This document shows positions 1 to 11,900 of a stretch of 64,000 nucleotides of DNA, in pieces. The stretch is from Nipponacmea schrenckii (lineage: Eukaryota > Mollusca > Gastropoda > Lottiidae), in the NCBI GenBank assembly GCA_030562195.1, contig CM060201.1, positions 30,548,067-30,612,066 on the forward strand, in the 5' to 3' direction. A model generated the notes under the pieces. That model ran no database searches and had not been told where the DNA came from. It saw only the letters and a list, made by a program, of their open reading frames with translations. The number at the start of each line of letters is the position of its first letter. The stretch's first letter is position 1. A program made the translations under genes and the position numbers.

Positions 1-595
1 TACTGAATACAAGCTTTAAGAGGTGAAATTACTATCAATATTTTTGGCATTATTTATATAACTCAAGAGCTAAGTCGATAGGGAGTTGAATTTTTGTTTG
101 CTTGTCGATTAAGTGCGAAAGGTCAGAAAAATTCACCCCCCAATACCCAAATAAAATAGAAAATTTTCGGCCCCTTAATTAGTTGAAAGAAATTTAACAC
201 AAAGATCCAGATTATATATAAATCTATCATCATCTAATATGACAGGGCTACATAGACATCATTGTAACATGTATCTGGTATGTGAGACTAACATTCTCTA
301 GAGAATGGGAATTGTTTGAAACAAATTAAGATTTGTTAAACCTGACAATGATTAGTGGTTTAAAACTAACATTTAAACTAAACTTATGTCAACATGTCAA
401 GTGATTGGTCAGTCTATTACTACTGACCATCGTCCACTCACTGACCGTAGATTATTTGTTCTGACATGGTTGTTATTCAGATACAAGTTACAAATTTGAC
501 TTTGGTTATTTATGGGGTCAGTTTTATTTTTTCACATTTCAATATATCTGTATTTTTGTCTATTTATCAAGAAGTTTTTTTGGTAACAATGTGAT
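1..595. other. Intergenic sequence, nothing recognised
   Basis: AT-rich sequence with no open frame that looks like a gene, no tRNA-like or other RNA structure and no clear repeat. It leads directly into the 25-bp satellite. Confidence 0.6.
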
Positions 596-1293
596 AGTTT
601 GGGTATCATTAGATAGCCATTAGATGGATTTCATTAGATAGACATTAGTTGGATTTTCTTTGAAAGACATTAGATGGATTTCATTAGATAGACATTAGAT
701 GGATTTCATTAGATTGTCATTAGATGAATTTCATTAGATAGACATTAGATAGCTTTCATTAGATAGACATTAGATGGATTTCATTAGATAGACATTAGAT
801 GGATTTCATATTAGATAGATATTAGGTGGATTTCATTAGATAGACATTGGATGGATTTCATCAGATATACATTAGATGGATTTCATTAGATAGCCATTAG
901 ATGAATTTCATTAGATAGACATTAGATGGATATCATTAGATAGATATTAGGTGGATTTCATTAGATAGACATTAGATGGATTTCATTAGATAGATATTAG
1001 GTGGATTTCATTTGATATACATTAGATGGAGTTTATTAGATAGATATTAGATGGATTTCATTAGATAGGCATTAGATGGATTTCATTAGATAGACATTAG
1101 ATGGATTTCATCAGATAGACATTAGGTGGATTTCATTAGATAGACATTAGATGGATTTCATTAGATAGCCATTAGATGGATATCATTAGATAGATATTAG
1201 GTGGATTTCATTAGATAGACATTAGATGGATTTCATTAGATAGACATTAGATGGATATCATTAGATAGACATTAGATGGATTTCATTAGATAG
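596..1293. repeat. 25-bp satellite, block 1
   Basis: Tandem array of a 25-bp unit made of two similar halves, ATTAGATAGAC and ATTAGATGGATTTC, repeated with scattered substitutions (for example ATTAGGTGG, TCAGATAGAC). There are no unique spacers between units, so it is a simple satellite or minisatellite. The hAT element that follows has inserted into it. Confidence 0.93.
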
Positions 1294-2389
1294 TAGTGTT
1301 GAAACGGTTAGTGATTTTTACGAACCGGGTAATTTTCTTCACTAACCGTTTGTTACCCGGTTAATCCCGGTTAATTAACACGTTTTTATACCTGTTTTTA
1401 TTATACCGGTAACAGCGTAAACTGAACTGCAATAAGTACTGTATCAAATATTTGACCTAATTTGGACCAGTTCCCCAGTAATTTCCCTAAAAAATCAACA
1501 ACTCATCGAAGAAGACATATTAAGATAACAAGCCCAGGTGATAGACTTGGACAGACGAATGGCGCCAGTGTCAATCATTGCTACAGTCTCGAGCAGATCA
1601 AAGGGACCGATCAAAGTAATAAATGTTTCCAGTTGTGTCATCTCATCATTGTAGCGCATGTTTTCATGAATCTGTATTTAATTCTCATGAATATTGATAA
1701 GCTTGAAGTTGATTGACAGGTAAGTAGAAACAAACGGCCAATCAGAGAAGAGTTAATAAAAAACAATATTATGATTTCTATAAAATGAGTTGTATTTTAA
1801 TACCTCGCAGTCCTCGTAACAAATGGTTCCGTAGAACAGAAGTTGAACCTCCTCTGTAAGAAAGTTGACTTCCACAAAGATCACATTTGGCTTTATCCGA
1901 TTCCGTTTCTTTTTGGAAGTAATCCCAAACACCACTTTTTGAAGACATTTTGAAAAACTTTTGCACAAGACTCTATGACTGTGTGGGCGTGGTATAATAA
2001 TGATTGGTTCCACACTGCTTATTGACGTATTGGTTAACCTAATTAACATAACGGTGTCGGGTGCACACGACAACATACACGCGATCATTCAGACAAAGTT
2101 ATTAATTGTCCGTATATGAAAATAAAAAAGACTTGATAGTCTTGACCACAAACAACACGCGTTTTGATAAGACATACCCCATGACGATATCTCATCTCAA
2201 TTATTCAATCAACTAAAACAACACAGTTTTTAGATGTTTATTTACTAAAGAAAAGAGGAAATTTCTGTTTAAAAAAGCTCTTTTTCCCCTCCTAATAAAA
2301 TTGACGGTTAACCGATAATCTCAAATCAGACCCGGTTACCCGTGACATCCTACCCGAAATCGGTTAACTGATTAACCGTTTCAACACTA
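1294..2389 (-). mobile_element. Non-autonomous hAT element with 8-bp target duplication
   Basis: A 1,096-bp element with terminal inverted repeats TAGTGTTGAAACGGTTA (left) and TAACCGTTTCAACACTA (right). Both ends are flanked by the same 8-bp copy of the satellite, TTAGATAG (1286-1293 and 2390-2397). An 8-bp duplication and these ends are typical of the hAT superfamily. Inside, CGGTTA/TAACCG motifs are repeated near the ends. The only recognisable coding remnant is a BED zinc-finger exon on the minus strand; no hAT catalytic region is left, so the element depends on another copy for its transposase. Confidence 0.88.
1804..1966 (-). pseudogene. BED zinc-finger exon of a hAT transposase (remnant)
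   Basis: Minus-strand frame beginning MQKFFKMSSKSGVWDYF. The segment VWDYF, then CDLC and then NHL matches the aromatic and Cys-x2-Cys part of a BED-type DNA-binding finger plus its first histidine. The open frame runs on to 1778, but a good 5' splice site (GCGAG|GTATT) lies where the exon should end, before the second zinc-binding histidine. The rest of the transposase is missing, so this is a 5' coding exon kept by an internally deleted element. It shows that the element is oriented on the minus strand. Confidence 0.6.
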
Positions 2390-2580
2390 TTAGATAGACA
2401 TTAGGTGGATTTCATTAGATAGCCATTAGATGGATTTCATGAGATAGACATAAGATTGATATCATGATAGACATTAGATGGATTTTATGAGATAGACATA
2501 AGATGTATTTTATGAGATAAACATTAGATGGACATCATTAGATTGACATTAGATGGATTTCATTAGATAAACATGATCAG
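2390..2580. repeat. 25-bp satellite, block 2
   Basis: Continuation of block 1 beyond the hAT insertion, with more degenerate units (ATGAGATAGACATAAGAT variants). It starts with the duplicated target site TTAGATAG. Confidence 0.9.
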
Positions 2581-4269
2581 TTAATTGTGATGCCAATTAA
2601 GCCAGTATGCACATGCATAACGCATCTATTTCACATTGTTGAAAGCAAGGACTTCACCAGTCTGGTGATTGTAAAATTAGTAAACCCTTTATATGAGATT
2701 GTCTTCAATAGAATGCCATGGTAATTCAATGTTTTTTTTTATCCCTTGGTGGAAGGAAGTAGGAATTAGTGTCTTGCGCAAGTTCTGATCTGGCATATTC
2801 TCAAAAATTTTCTATTGTCAGAAAAATAGAATTCTTTAGTACATGTGGTCACATTGATGAATTGATAACAAATGATTACTCTTGAATATATTGATGAACA
2901 TTATAATACTAGAATCTTTAAATCACATTAAGAAGTAGATAGACAAATAGATAACTGCTATAGATATCCTGTGCTTTAATTTCAGCAACATTTCATTTCT
3001 GTTATAGGAGTCTTTAAACCCCGTTTACACTTCAAAATTTATCTGTTCTCAGGATGTACGATGAATTTTGTGTAATATAAACGGTCAGGCGTTCTTGAAA
3101 CGGTTCCAATTCTGGCCCACCTCAAGGAAGTGGTTTTGGAACACTTTTATCAGACCTGACTCGATGAATTGTTTTTGTGTAATTATTTTAAACCTATTAT
3201 GAAATTTGGTGAATAGAAACTTAAATATCTTAGCTATGCCATTTTATAAATAAGCCTGAAATCCTGTTTGCTTTGCACCACCTAATAGACCTATACCAAA
3301 GTGATAATGGCTTACACATAATGGCAGGAAAATGGCCTTGAGATGAAAAAAGTCCTCTGGTCTGATGAAAATCGGTTTAAATAAGCAGAAACTAATATAA
3401 GACAAAATTAGAAGCTTTAGGGAATCAATACTTATAAATAGTCCTGAACTCAAATATTATTTTTGGAATTTGAGTATTTCTTTCAGTTTTAACCTCTCAA
3501 AGCAAAGTTTTGTTTTCAAGATTAAATAATGACAAAAGAAAAGTGTCAAGTTGTTTGGATGGGATGAAAGAAAAACAGGCCCCCCTAAGACATACTTAGA
3601 TACCCCTGAAAAATTTAGATGACTGAATAACTTGTTGAGTCCTGTTAAAAAATTTTTTTGAAGATTCACACATTCTAAGTTATATTTTCTACAAATGTGT
3701 ATCCTTTTAGGTTTAACTTTAGATTTGTCATAGCCCTATATAATCCTTATATATTATATAAAATACAATATTATGGATATACTACTTCTCTTTAATTTGA
3801 GCAACATTTCAATTCAAATACAGGAATCTTTTTCAAGCAACAATAAAGATTCCCATAGTATATCCATTATAGAGTATTTTGTATACTGTTCTATCTACTC
3901 ATAAATTTCATTTAAAAAATATAATCCCTCTATAATTCAATAAATCATAATTCATAAAACTAGGTAATTATCCTTCAGACTTTCAGAAAATATTTGAAAA
4001 GATCTGTTGTTTCAGTAAATGTGAATATATATTCTTTATCTATCTACAAACTGGTAGCAAATATTGTGTATTTTCTAGATTTACATAGTGTCATTCCAGT
4101 AAACACATATTATATATATTTAAATGCAGTATAATACAATATAAGAAAATAAATATTTATGAATGAATTTAGCACAGTGTGAATATATAAATATGCTTAT
4201 GGTATTTTTTGATAGTGTTAGGTTTCTAAAGCTTGGTGCAGACGACAGATTTTGAAAACGACTATGTGT
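2581..4269. other. Intergenic spacer with two old repeat fragments
   Basis: No gene is seen. Short stretches at about 2950-3020 and 3735-3850 resemble each other and 14700-14800 (shared pattern: ATAGATATACTAC, then CAACATTTCAATTC, then GGAATCTTT), so they are copies of an old dispersed repeat. The remainder is AT-rich and unrecognised. Confidence 0.5.
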
Positions 4270-4856
4270 TCAAGTTATCATTAGATAGAGATTAGATGGA
4301 TATCATTAGATAGACATTAGGTGGATATCATTAGATAGACATAAGATGGATTTCATTAGATAGACATTAGATGGATTTCATTAGATAGACAGATGGGTTA
4401 CATAAGGTGGACATTAGATGGATTCATTAGATAGACATTAGATGGATTTCATTAGATAGACATTAGATGGATTTCATTAGATAGACATTAGATGGATTTC
4501 ATTAGATAGACATTAGATTGATTTCATAAAATGGACAGATGAGTTACATTAGGTGGACATTAGATGGATTTCATGAGATAGACATAAGATGGATTTCATG
4601 AGATACACATTAGATGGATTTCATTAGATAGACATTAGATGGATTTCATTAGATAGACATTAGATGGATTTCATTAGAAAGACATTAGATGGATTTCATT
4701 AGATAGACATTAGATGGATTTCATGAGATAGACATTAGATGGATTTCATTAGATAGACATTAGATGGATTTCATGAGATAGACATTAGATGGATTTCATT
4801 AGATAGACATTAGATGGATATCATTAGATAGACATTAGATGGATTTCATTAGATAG
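4270..4856. repeat. 25-bp satellite, block 3
   Basis: Same 25-bp unit as blocks 1 and 2. The last units before the second hAT copy have the same order of variants (ATATCATTAGATAGAC, then ATTTCATTAGATAG) as the units before the first hAT copy, which points to segmental duplication. Confidence 0.92.
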
Positions 4857-5466
4857 TAGTGTTAAAACGGTTAGTGATTTTTACGAACCGGGTAATTTTC
4901 TTCACTAACCGTTTGTTACCCGGTTAATCCCGGTTAATTAACACGTTTTTATACCTGTTTTTATTATACCGGTAACAGCGTAAACTGAACTGCAATAAGT
5001 ACTGTATCAAATATTTGACCTAATTTGGACCAGTTCCCCAGTAATTTCCCTAAAAAATCAACAACTCATCGAAGAAGACATATTAAGATAACAAGCCCAG
5101 GTGATAGACTTGGACAGACGAATGGCGCCAGTGTCAATCATTGCTACAGTCTCGAGCAGATCAAAGGGACCGATCAAAGTAATAAATGTTTCCAGTTGTG
5201 TCATCTCATCATTGTAGCGCATGTTTTCATGAATCTGTATTTAATTCTCATGAATATTGATAAGCTTGAAGTTGATTGACAGGTAAGTAGAAACAAACGG
5301 CCAATCAGAGAAGAGTTAATAAAAAACAATATTATGATTTCTATAAAATGAGTTGTATTTTAATACCTCGCAGTCCTCGTAACAAATGGTTCCGTAGAAC
5401 AGAAGTTGAACCTCCTCTGTAAGAAAGTTGACTTCCACAAAGATCACATTTGGCTTTATCCGATTT
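4857..5466 (-). mobile_element. Truncated second copy of the hAT element
   Basis: Near-identical to the left 610 bp of the element at 1294; by eye the only clear difference is GTTGAAAC to GTTAAAAC near the end. It stops abruptly inside the BED-finger region (TTTATCCGATT) and satellite resumes at once, with no right terminal repeat. The left flank is the same satellite context and the same TTAGATAG as in copy 1, so this looks like a duplicated chromosome segment and not a second transposition. Confidence 0.85.
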
Positions 5467-5745
5467 ATGGATTTCATTAGATAGATATTAGGTGGATTTC
5501 ATTTGATATACATTAGATGGAGTTTATTAGATAGATATTAGATGGATTTCATTAGATAGACATTAGATGGATTTCATTAGAAAGACATTAGATGGATTTC
5601 ATGAGATAGACATTAGATGGATTTCATTTGATAGACATTAGATGGATTTCATTAGATAGACATTAGATGAATTTCATTTGATAGACATTAGATGGATTTC
5701 ATTTGATAGACATTAGATGGATGTCATGAGATAAAAATTAGTTGG
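5467..5745. repeat. 25-bp satellite, block 4
   Basis: The first units (about 5467-5560) repeat a distinctive run also found at about 977-1065: AGATATTAGGTGG, then CATTTGATATACATT, then GGAGTTTATTAG. This marks the other end of the duplication junction. Confidence 0.9.
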
Positions 5746-6410
5746 GTTACATCTAACAGTTGTTGCTGAAACAAGTGTTGCTTAAATAGAAGCAACATTT
5801 GTTTGTTTCTGTCAAGTTTTTAACTAATGCACAAGACAGACTAGAAACATTTGTTCACAATTCAAACAAGTTTTTATTAACGCACACAACAGACTTTTGT
5901 CATATAACAATGTTAGACCAAAAGTCAGACGTGTGCATCCAGCTTAAATTATAATTCAAGTACAGCTTAATGTGTACAGATGAATAATTTTGAATAAGCA
6001 TAAGTCTTTTTATGTATACATGGTTTGCTATATTTATATTGAATAATATACTAAGCAGTATACAATATACATGTAAAGATTTGGAATATAATCAGTTTGT
6101 ACTTGTGTAGTATATCCTGTATTGAGAAGGAAGGTTTTATTTCTTTCATTGGATATATTAACATAGCTTATGATTGGAACAGCTTGACTACTGCTATATT
6201 GAATTGTCCTGTCTTAAAACTTCTCCAAAAATACAGTAGATTCTGTATGCTTCTAGTTTTATGTGAATGTGTTTTGTGAGTTTCCATATTTTAAGGGATT
6301 CTGTTACTTTAGGACACCAGGTAAGTTCACTGATGAATATATACTTATATTGAACATTCTTGAGAACTCAAATTTTATGTCCATGTTAAGAAATTATTGT
6401 AAGATCAGGT

Positions 6411-6530
6411 GTAATAATAATAATAATAATAAACTCTTTATTTTACATGGGTCAGAATTAGGCCCAATACACAAGGACATGGTCCTGTCTCACATTCAGC
6501 CCATGGGGCAATACATTGGAAAAAAAAAAG

Positions 6531-6561
<31 letters not shown>

Positions 6562-7035
6562 AGAAAATAAAATCGAAAATACATAATATCTCAATAAACA
6601 ATTCGTCTGAAATACTAAAAATACACAAGTACATGTGTATCAAATGGACAGAGATATGTTCCGGCGATCAAGTACATGACCACAAATAAATATACAATAC
6701 TCCACGTACAATTTGTTTAAAAATACACAAGTACATGTGCATGAATGGACAGATTTTCAACCTACAATTTGTTTATAAAATGGATGTAATATATAGTTCC
6801 CGCGGCCATGCACACGACCGCAAAAAATCACGTATTATTTCAACGTACAATTTATTTTCAAATACACAATTACATGTGTAAATAATGGACAGATTTATCT
6901 TCCGGTGATCAAGTACATGACAGCAAAAACCATATATCATTTCAATGTACAATTAGTTTTAAAATACACAAGTACATGTGTATAAAATGGACAGATTCAT
7001 CATTCTGCGATCAAGTACATGACCACAAAAATTGT
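6411..7035 (-). repeat. Dispersed repeat with poly-A tract and irregular ~100-140-bp units
   Basis: Begins with an (AAT)n run and AAACTCTTTATTTTACATGGGTCAG. It contains an A-rich tract at about 6520-6570, then four imperfect units centred on AATACACAAGTACATGTG at about 6620, 6722, 6862 and 6965. The first 100 bp is the reverse complement of the repeat at 24595-24780. It is probably the 3' end of a retrotransposed family; no coding part is present. Confidence 0.55.
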
Positions 7036-8881
7036 AGAGGTGTTTTAGAGAGAAAACTAAAGAGTTTGTTATGTATTACAAAATAGTATATATGATGTGA
7101 ATTCATTCATGCTTCCATGTTGTTATCAAACTACTAAATATTTGTCACCTAGTAAAGGTGAGTTTTTAAGGGGTATTGGGTATATTTTCTGTGTCAAAAA
7201 CTCAAATTTATGAACACTGTCTGAAAATAATTTTCCCTTAATATTTAAAAGGTAAAGAAATATGTACTAGGAAGGTTTCAACTTCAAAATATCAAATCCA
7301 GTTTAAGGTGCTTACCTAATAATTAGTACCGGTACACTATCTTCTTGATTAACTATTTTTAAAACTAACTCAATTCCAACTACTAGCAGATAGGTAGATG
7401 TAAATACCATAGTTTATAAGTTGTTTCAGGTATAATTTATGTTTTTGATCATAATAATTGTTTATATTGCCCCTTAAAAATACTATAACTTCTTGTGTGT
7501 AGAGAGATACATTGCTGTCTGTCAAGGCGATAGGTTTAAGGCAGCTATGGATTAAAACTTTGCAATGTAAGCAAAATACTAGTGCCACAATCTGTTCTTG
7601 GAATGTCTAACTGGCGTTACCTATTTACACTCTACAATTTTAAATTTGTAATGTTTTAAGATACTTCTTACCAGCATACACAGCATAGACAATTTTTCAT
7701 TAACAAGGCTCTTTGATAATTGATTTATTTCAGGCAAAATAATCATAATTCTCATGTAAAAGAAGCCAAGCCTAACATTATGAGCCATTTTAACAGGATC
7801 TTAATGTTGTATAGAAACTGTTTATGTAAGATATAGTAGATTCAGGTTATATTATATCCCTCTATTGAAACTTCAGTCTACCTTATAGGAAGTGTAATAC
7901 ACAAAAGTATAACAAAGTGCCCCCTAAATAAAAGTGGAGAATAGTTGTTGTGGAAGGACATAGTCAAACATACCAGGAAATAAACTGATAAGCTGGTGAA
8001 ATTTCATTACATACTGTGTGATAAATCCTCTCTTGGATTAATCCATTTACATCAAAAAATTAGGTTTCAAATGAATATATTCATTTGATTCAGCGCAGTA
8101 TAGTAAAAGTGCAGATGATTAGAAACTGGTTAAACTCAAAACTAGAGAGCTGTTCCTTCATCCTCCCAGCATCTCCATCAAAACATAAAAATAAAAAGCT
8201 GTTACCAAGGACCAGCTGTTAAAAAGGATCCTTAACTAAGAAGTTGTTATCCTTGTGAAATATACATGTAGTTCCTTCTTTCATTCATCATGTCGCAGTC
8301 TTGAGTTCTGATGTGATATTAACAAATTGATCTGATCTTACCATCCCAGTCTGACTTGAGCTCCAATGTGTTTGAATGTCACATGAAAATTTTCAAATAA
8401 TGAAAATTTCACTTTTTTGAAATTGATGTCATAGTCAGTGGCATTATTATCAAAAGTGACATTCCAGAAGTAATATAATTCGTACAATAGATGATCTCAT
8501 GATTTTCTCTATAATTTTAACTTATGTCTGATTATGTAGAAAGTTGACAGTATTTGCAGTTTGTTTACTATCAAATACCAGTATTGTTAACTAATGTTGT
8601 GATCTTAACACTTCTTTGAATTGTCTCTCAAGTTGTCCTAGGTATCTCTTTAGTGTGATAGTATTAACTGTAAATAGCGTCCGGGTACATGAAAGCTATT
8701 GTTGTGCTTGCTTCGGTGTGATGCAATAGAAACTAATTGTGTTTTATGGACTTTATGGAAAGAATTCCTTTGGCTTTTAGACAACTTACACATTTGTTTA
8801 ATATTTGGAAATTACAATCCACGTCATGAAGCCCATTGAGATCTAAAAATGAAATTAAATGGAATGTTTTGTATTTTGCAG
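7036..8881. other. Region upstream of the myosin gene, nothing recognised
   Basis: No open frame, repeat or RNA gene is supported. The myosin promoter and any non-coding first exon should lie here or further upstream, because the first coding exon appears to be preceded by a 3' splice site. I cannot place either from sequence alone. Confidence 0.4.
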
Positions 8882-8985
8882 ACTAGAATAGAAGCACCAA
8901 TATAGAGAAAAACAATGGCTGGCTAACTTGCCTATAATAACACCATTAATCTACATCTACCATCAAACTACACAAATCAAAAACC
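8882..8985 (+). other. Probable 5' UTR part of the first coding myosin exon
   Basis: A pyrimidine-rich tract ending TTTTGTATTTTGCAG at 8881 makes a good 3' splice site. About 100 bases of leader follow, up to ACC ATG G at 8986, a good start context. This implies at least one upstream non-coding exon. Without transcript data the true 5' end is unknown. Confidence 0.45.
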
Positions 8986-11900
8986 ATGGAGAATGAACTA
9001 CACAAACGAGATCATCTTGGGGTTCAAGATTTTGTTTTATTAGAAGATTACAAAAATCAAGATGCTTTTCTAAGCAATTTACGCAAACGTTTCGAAGGAA
9101 ACTTAATTTATGTAAGTAAACAAGTACCAGTACTAGTACGTAGTCTAAGATTCTGCAAATTTACAACTTGTTTGGAAGTAAACTTAATGGAATCAGAATA
9201 ATGCTTTAAGGGGGTTGACAACCTTATCGTTCGAAGTGTATTTCAATCAAGAAACGTATTAAGTTTATATCCATTCTATTTGGCATTAAAAGAAACTCAT
9301 CTAGTAAAAATTTTAGCTCAATCGCTTCAGTAGTTTGTCAGATATCGGTCCGTAAAGATAATCTATTTATAGAACAAAACGGGGTATTCCTCTATGTAGA
9401 CGTACAAATTACGTTGTCAGTTGACGTTTGTGATTACAACGTCATCGGCTAAATAAACATTCTCTACGTTTGCCGGTCAGTTATTGTTAATATCGGCACG
9501 CGAAGTAAGAGTTTGTGTATCGGGGGAATCCAGAAGTCACGTGATGTCCCATAAATCTTTACGTCACATGTAAACAAAGAAAATTTTATGATTGGTGGGT
9601 AGGGGTGTTTTGACATGTGCTAATCCATTGTTTTAGCACTCCAATTGTGTGGATATCGGTGCATATCGATGCCTAAAAGGTGCTTAAAGATTTCTAAAGC
9701 ATGAAAGACAATCTTCTAACAACATGATCGTTAATTACGTAAGGTTTACATGTGTTTGCAAAATGTTGAAAAAAAATGCCATTTTTCCAAAAGCATATCT
9801 CGCTTACAATTTATCCGATTTTTACAAACTTTGGCTTCAGCTAAAGCTTACGATGTTCTCTATAACTTAAAGTTGTCTTTTTTTTATAAAATGAATAGTT
9901 TTTTAAAAATTCAATTTTTCGTAAATGCACTCGCAAAATTTTGATTTCTATCAATATCTTCAAAACAAAACAAAATTTTCCAAAAAGCCAACGTAATTTT
10001 GTAGAGATACATGTAGACTTGCGTTGTGCAAAATTTCAACCTTCTCTATTAATTAGCCTAGTAGATATGCTAATTTTAAGGGAATAATTGACGTTTTTTT
10101 CGTTCATCTTTCATACCCTATTTCTTAAAGTTGAAATGTCACAAAGAAATAAATTTTATATTTTTGGATAGCTGAAAGTCCCCTCTTTCCATTGATATTT
10201 AAATATTTCAGATAGGTGGAAAAGAAGTGGTTGAAATCGTCTATTTTTTGTACATAGGTTTAGGGTTGTCAACCCTCTTAAGGAAGTTCTTAAATTATTC
10301 TTTCTCAAAAGTCCTGTTTACAATGCTAAAAAATATATGTGCCGAGTTGGGCATTTTATTATTTGGTTTTCTGCATCAATTTTTCCTGTTTTTGAAATGC
10401 TCGCCCAATGATGAGCTCCTTGGACTGATGAAGAGACTGAAGATCTTATTCTTATTTGGGGTGACAAGATCATGCAAGCACAATTGGTTGAACCCTTTCT
10501 ACAAATCTATTAAGCAGTGCCTACAAGAAAAGAGCTTTAGGGGGGTTGGGATGGCAGGCAAGTGACAACATGTTTTATTCCTTCTACCAACTAAATACCA
10601 GATGTGTACTTGATGACTTAACATTTTGGCCAAATAAATACTTTATTTAATACAGGTGTGGGGACCAGGTCATTGTTCAAGGCAATATGAGCGTAAATTG
10701 TGACAATTATCTTTAATGCTTTTTAATGTGCTTTCAGACTTATATTGGACCAGTGTTGGTATCAGTGAATCCATATCGTGAATTAGACATCTACAATCAA
10801 GAATTCATTGAAACATATCGCAATGTCAACTTTTATGAGTTACCACCACATATGTGAGTAGCCATTTTCTGTTTTGTACTAGTAACTAGCTGTTAGTCAT
10901 TCTATAACAAACAGATCTATTTACTAGCTGTAAGTCCAATTCTTAGAAAAAAATCATAAAAATCTCTAACATGCAAAGGCCATAGTCAATATATTCTATG
11001 ATTGGTGCTAATGAGTGATTACTAAATCAATAGAGTATATATTTTTTTGAGTGGTAAATGAGAAATCTAGTAATGAAGTGTTGTTGACTTGATTTTCTTC
11101 TTATTAAATCAATATTAAATATTTATTATGCACTAATTTGAATAAATTTACCTTGAGGGACAATGAAAAACAAGTCAACATATTGTGGTAATGATATACA
11201 TATATTTTTATGGTTGTTTGAAATAATTCTACCAATGTTAATTTTATAAAAAAAATTTATAATGTCTAAAACTTGCAACCTTTTACCAGAAAAATATCAA
11301 TAATGAAATGCTTTTCATAGATAATTATTAAGTTTTTAGGATTTATCGGATTATATAAGGATTCTGTTATGTTATTTATGACAGCAGGTATATCTACTGA
11401 TGAATATATATGCTCGTATTTACCAAGTGTAAAATTTTAATGTTCATTCTAAGACGCAATATACAATAAGTATTATTTCATTAGAATAATCCAAAGGAAC
11501 AATGTGCAATAGAATATAGCTTACTTCCCTGCCAAAAATTTAAACTAAAAATCAAATATCAAAATGGTAATGGCAGCTCATGTTTATTTTTGATTAGATA
11601 GTTGAATTTTTCAGAAGCTGATGTAAGGTAGAAATGAAGTTTTTGACATCACACTATTTTTTATAAGAATTACTGATAAAGTTCTCTAAATATTTGCTCT
11701 TGATTTCAGTTATTTTATTACTCTTAGAAATGAAAATATGTTGGCAATTTGTCTGAATAAAAGGGAAATACATTCCAACAAAAAAAAATCCATTTTTATT
11801 TCTTATAACAAGAGAAAGAAACAACATTGTTTATGATACAGGGTTTGTAGATATATATTAATATTGTAATAACCATGGTAACAGTCAATATCATATTATT

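Noticed and set aside
1462..1716. 84-residue ORF conserved identically at 5025-5279
   Set aside because: Identity reflects a recent duplication of the hAT copy, not selection; the frame has no family likeness and lies opposite the transposase strand.
3000..3200. Possible element end CCCCGTTTACACTTC
   Set aside because: Resembles the terminus of some DNA transposons, but no matching inverted end or target duplication was found.
596..5745. CRISPR-like array of short repeats
   Set aside because: Units are directly contiguous with no unique spacers, and the genome is eukaryotic with spliced genes; it is a satellite.
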